The notes beneath the pieces were generated by a model. It searched no databases. It was given only the letters and a program-made list of their open reading frames with translations, and had not been told where the DNA came from. A program made the position numbers and the translations under genes. Positions 63,300-64,000 of a stretch of DNA of 64,000 nucleotides are shown here, one piece after another. The DNA lies in assembly GCF_963678975.1 (NCBI RefSeq), contig NC_089281.1, positions 28,231,151 through 28,295,150 on the forward strand, given 5' to 3'. The stretch comes from Dysidea avara (Eukaryota; Porifera; Demospongiae; Dictyoceratida; Dysideidae). Positions within the stretch are counted from its first letter, which is position 1. Every line of letters starts with the position of its first letter.

Positions 63300-63640
63300 A
63301 TATGCTAATGTTTAATAGCTATCCTGTAGATCTGGTAGGACCAGAAAAAAATAGCCGCTGGTATATTAAAAGTACCTGAAGCTTGAGGAGTACGGAATGA
63401 CATTTCCATTGAAGGAATACTCTGATCAGTTGTGGTAACACACGCATAAAGATAACTTAGGTATAAAGATGCATTGGTTGTCATGCAATGTGATGATCTT
63501 CTGGAATTGTTGTAGCTAACTATGTCCAGTTCAGTCTTTATTAAAACACTTAACACTTTGATCATCATGCAACAAAATATGAACATATTGGATAAACTGA
63601 CAACATAGGGAAGATCATTGATATACACTAATGGGCCTAT
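63300..63640 (-). pseudogene. Non-LTR retrotransposon (LINE-like) reverse transcriptase remnant
   Basis: The minus strand begins MYINDLPYVVSLSNMFIF, matching the YINDLP...F.DDT region of CR1/L2-like reverse transcriptases, but the catalytic Asp pair is lost (FCCMM instead). Downstream similarity fades and frames are broken. Fragment only. Confidence 0.5.
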
Positions 63641-64000
63641 ATAGACCTGCAGTACACTTCATAACATAGGTAAGCATTTAGAATTTTAGATGGACAGTTA
63701 TTGGTTGAATGGGAGGCATCAATCTAATACATCTTAATACTTGCAATTGTCATTCCTCAGTCCAGTTAATAATGGTAACCACTAGTGTGTCCATCTCTCA
63801 GGGAAGGATCTACAAAGATAAGCTCTCTCAAAAGTCTTCAGTAAAAAATTAAGATGTCGAGTATAGATTTTTTCCAGAGCTAGGTGGTAAGTCAAATTTA
63901 ACAGAGGCACATGCTAGAAAAAAATTAGGATATCCATGGCCAGCAGTACATTGGCATATCAGCTTCCATCATGTATTGGCAAGCACACTAATAAACCTAG
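63641..64000. other. Right-edge non-coding sequence
   Basis: No gene, repeat or structural signal that I can support. Confidence 0.4.

Overview
This is metazoan DNA: AT-rich, with short introns carrying GT-AG signals, no operons and many small DNA transposons. The recognisable genes (adducin, ASPM, RNF24/RNF122-like RING proteins), the compact introns and a dispersed motif (TGACTGTTCTATTAGAG) suggest a demosponge, perhaps Amphimedon-like. The species is an inference from general knowledge, not something the sequence proves.

Layout. Two long blocks are near-copies of each other: 1-23765 and 26972-48897, in the same orientation and separated by a 200-base N gap (23766-23965) plus 3 kb of unique sequence. 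Each block carries, on the minus strand, the 5' part of an adducin-like gene, a very long uninterrupted CAG repeat, a complete 27-coding-exon ASPM gene, the 3' RING exons of an E3-ligase-like gene, and the start of a DIRS-type retroelement. From the left edge to about 15.75 kb the blocks differ by SNPs, indels, a hAT insertion, CAG length (175 vs 138 units) and one 987-bp repeat unit in ASPM (4 vs 3). From 15758 (40890 in the second block) to the gap they look identical, with a constant offset of 25132. The simplest reading is two haplotypes placed in tandem by the assembler. A real recent duplication is the alternative.

Genes. ASPM was rebuilt exon by exon. All phases agree and give 3301 aa (copy 1) and 2973 aa (copy 2): a basic N-terminus, the ASPM N-terminal and calponin-homology region, a huge IQ array in one 6.4/5.4 kb exon with a 329-aa higher-order repeat, and an ARM/HEAT-like C-terminus. 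Adducin copy 2 (26090-27908) encodes the class II aldolase-like head and ends just after it. At 55.3-55.5 kb two RING-H2 membrane proteins start head-to-head, 149 bp apart. The plus-strand gene (55474-61125, 167 aa) is fully resolved. The minus-strand gene runs to 46386, and its largest intron holds the DIRS-like element.

Mobile DNA. The DIRS-like element (about 46.7-53.4 kb) has inverted terminal repeats, a degraded gag/RT/RNase H on the plus strand and a tyrosine recombinase on the minus strand. It contains three nested DNA elements. A MITE family with 5-bp target duplications occurs several times, including a 36-bp relic made only of its two ends. The right end of the window (61.1-64 kb) holds little beyond repeat fragments and a LINE-like RT remnant.
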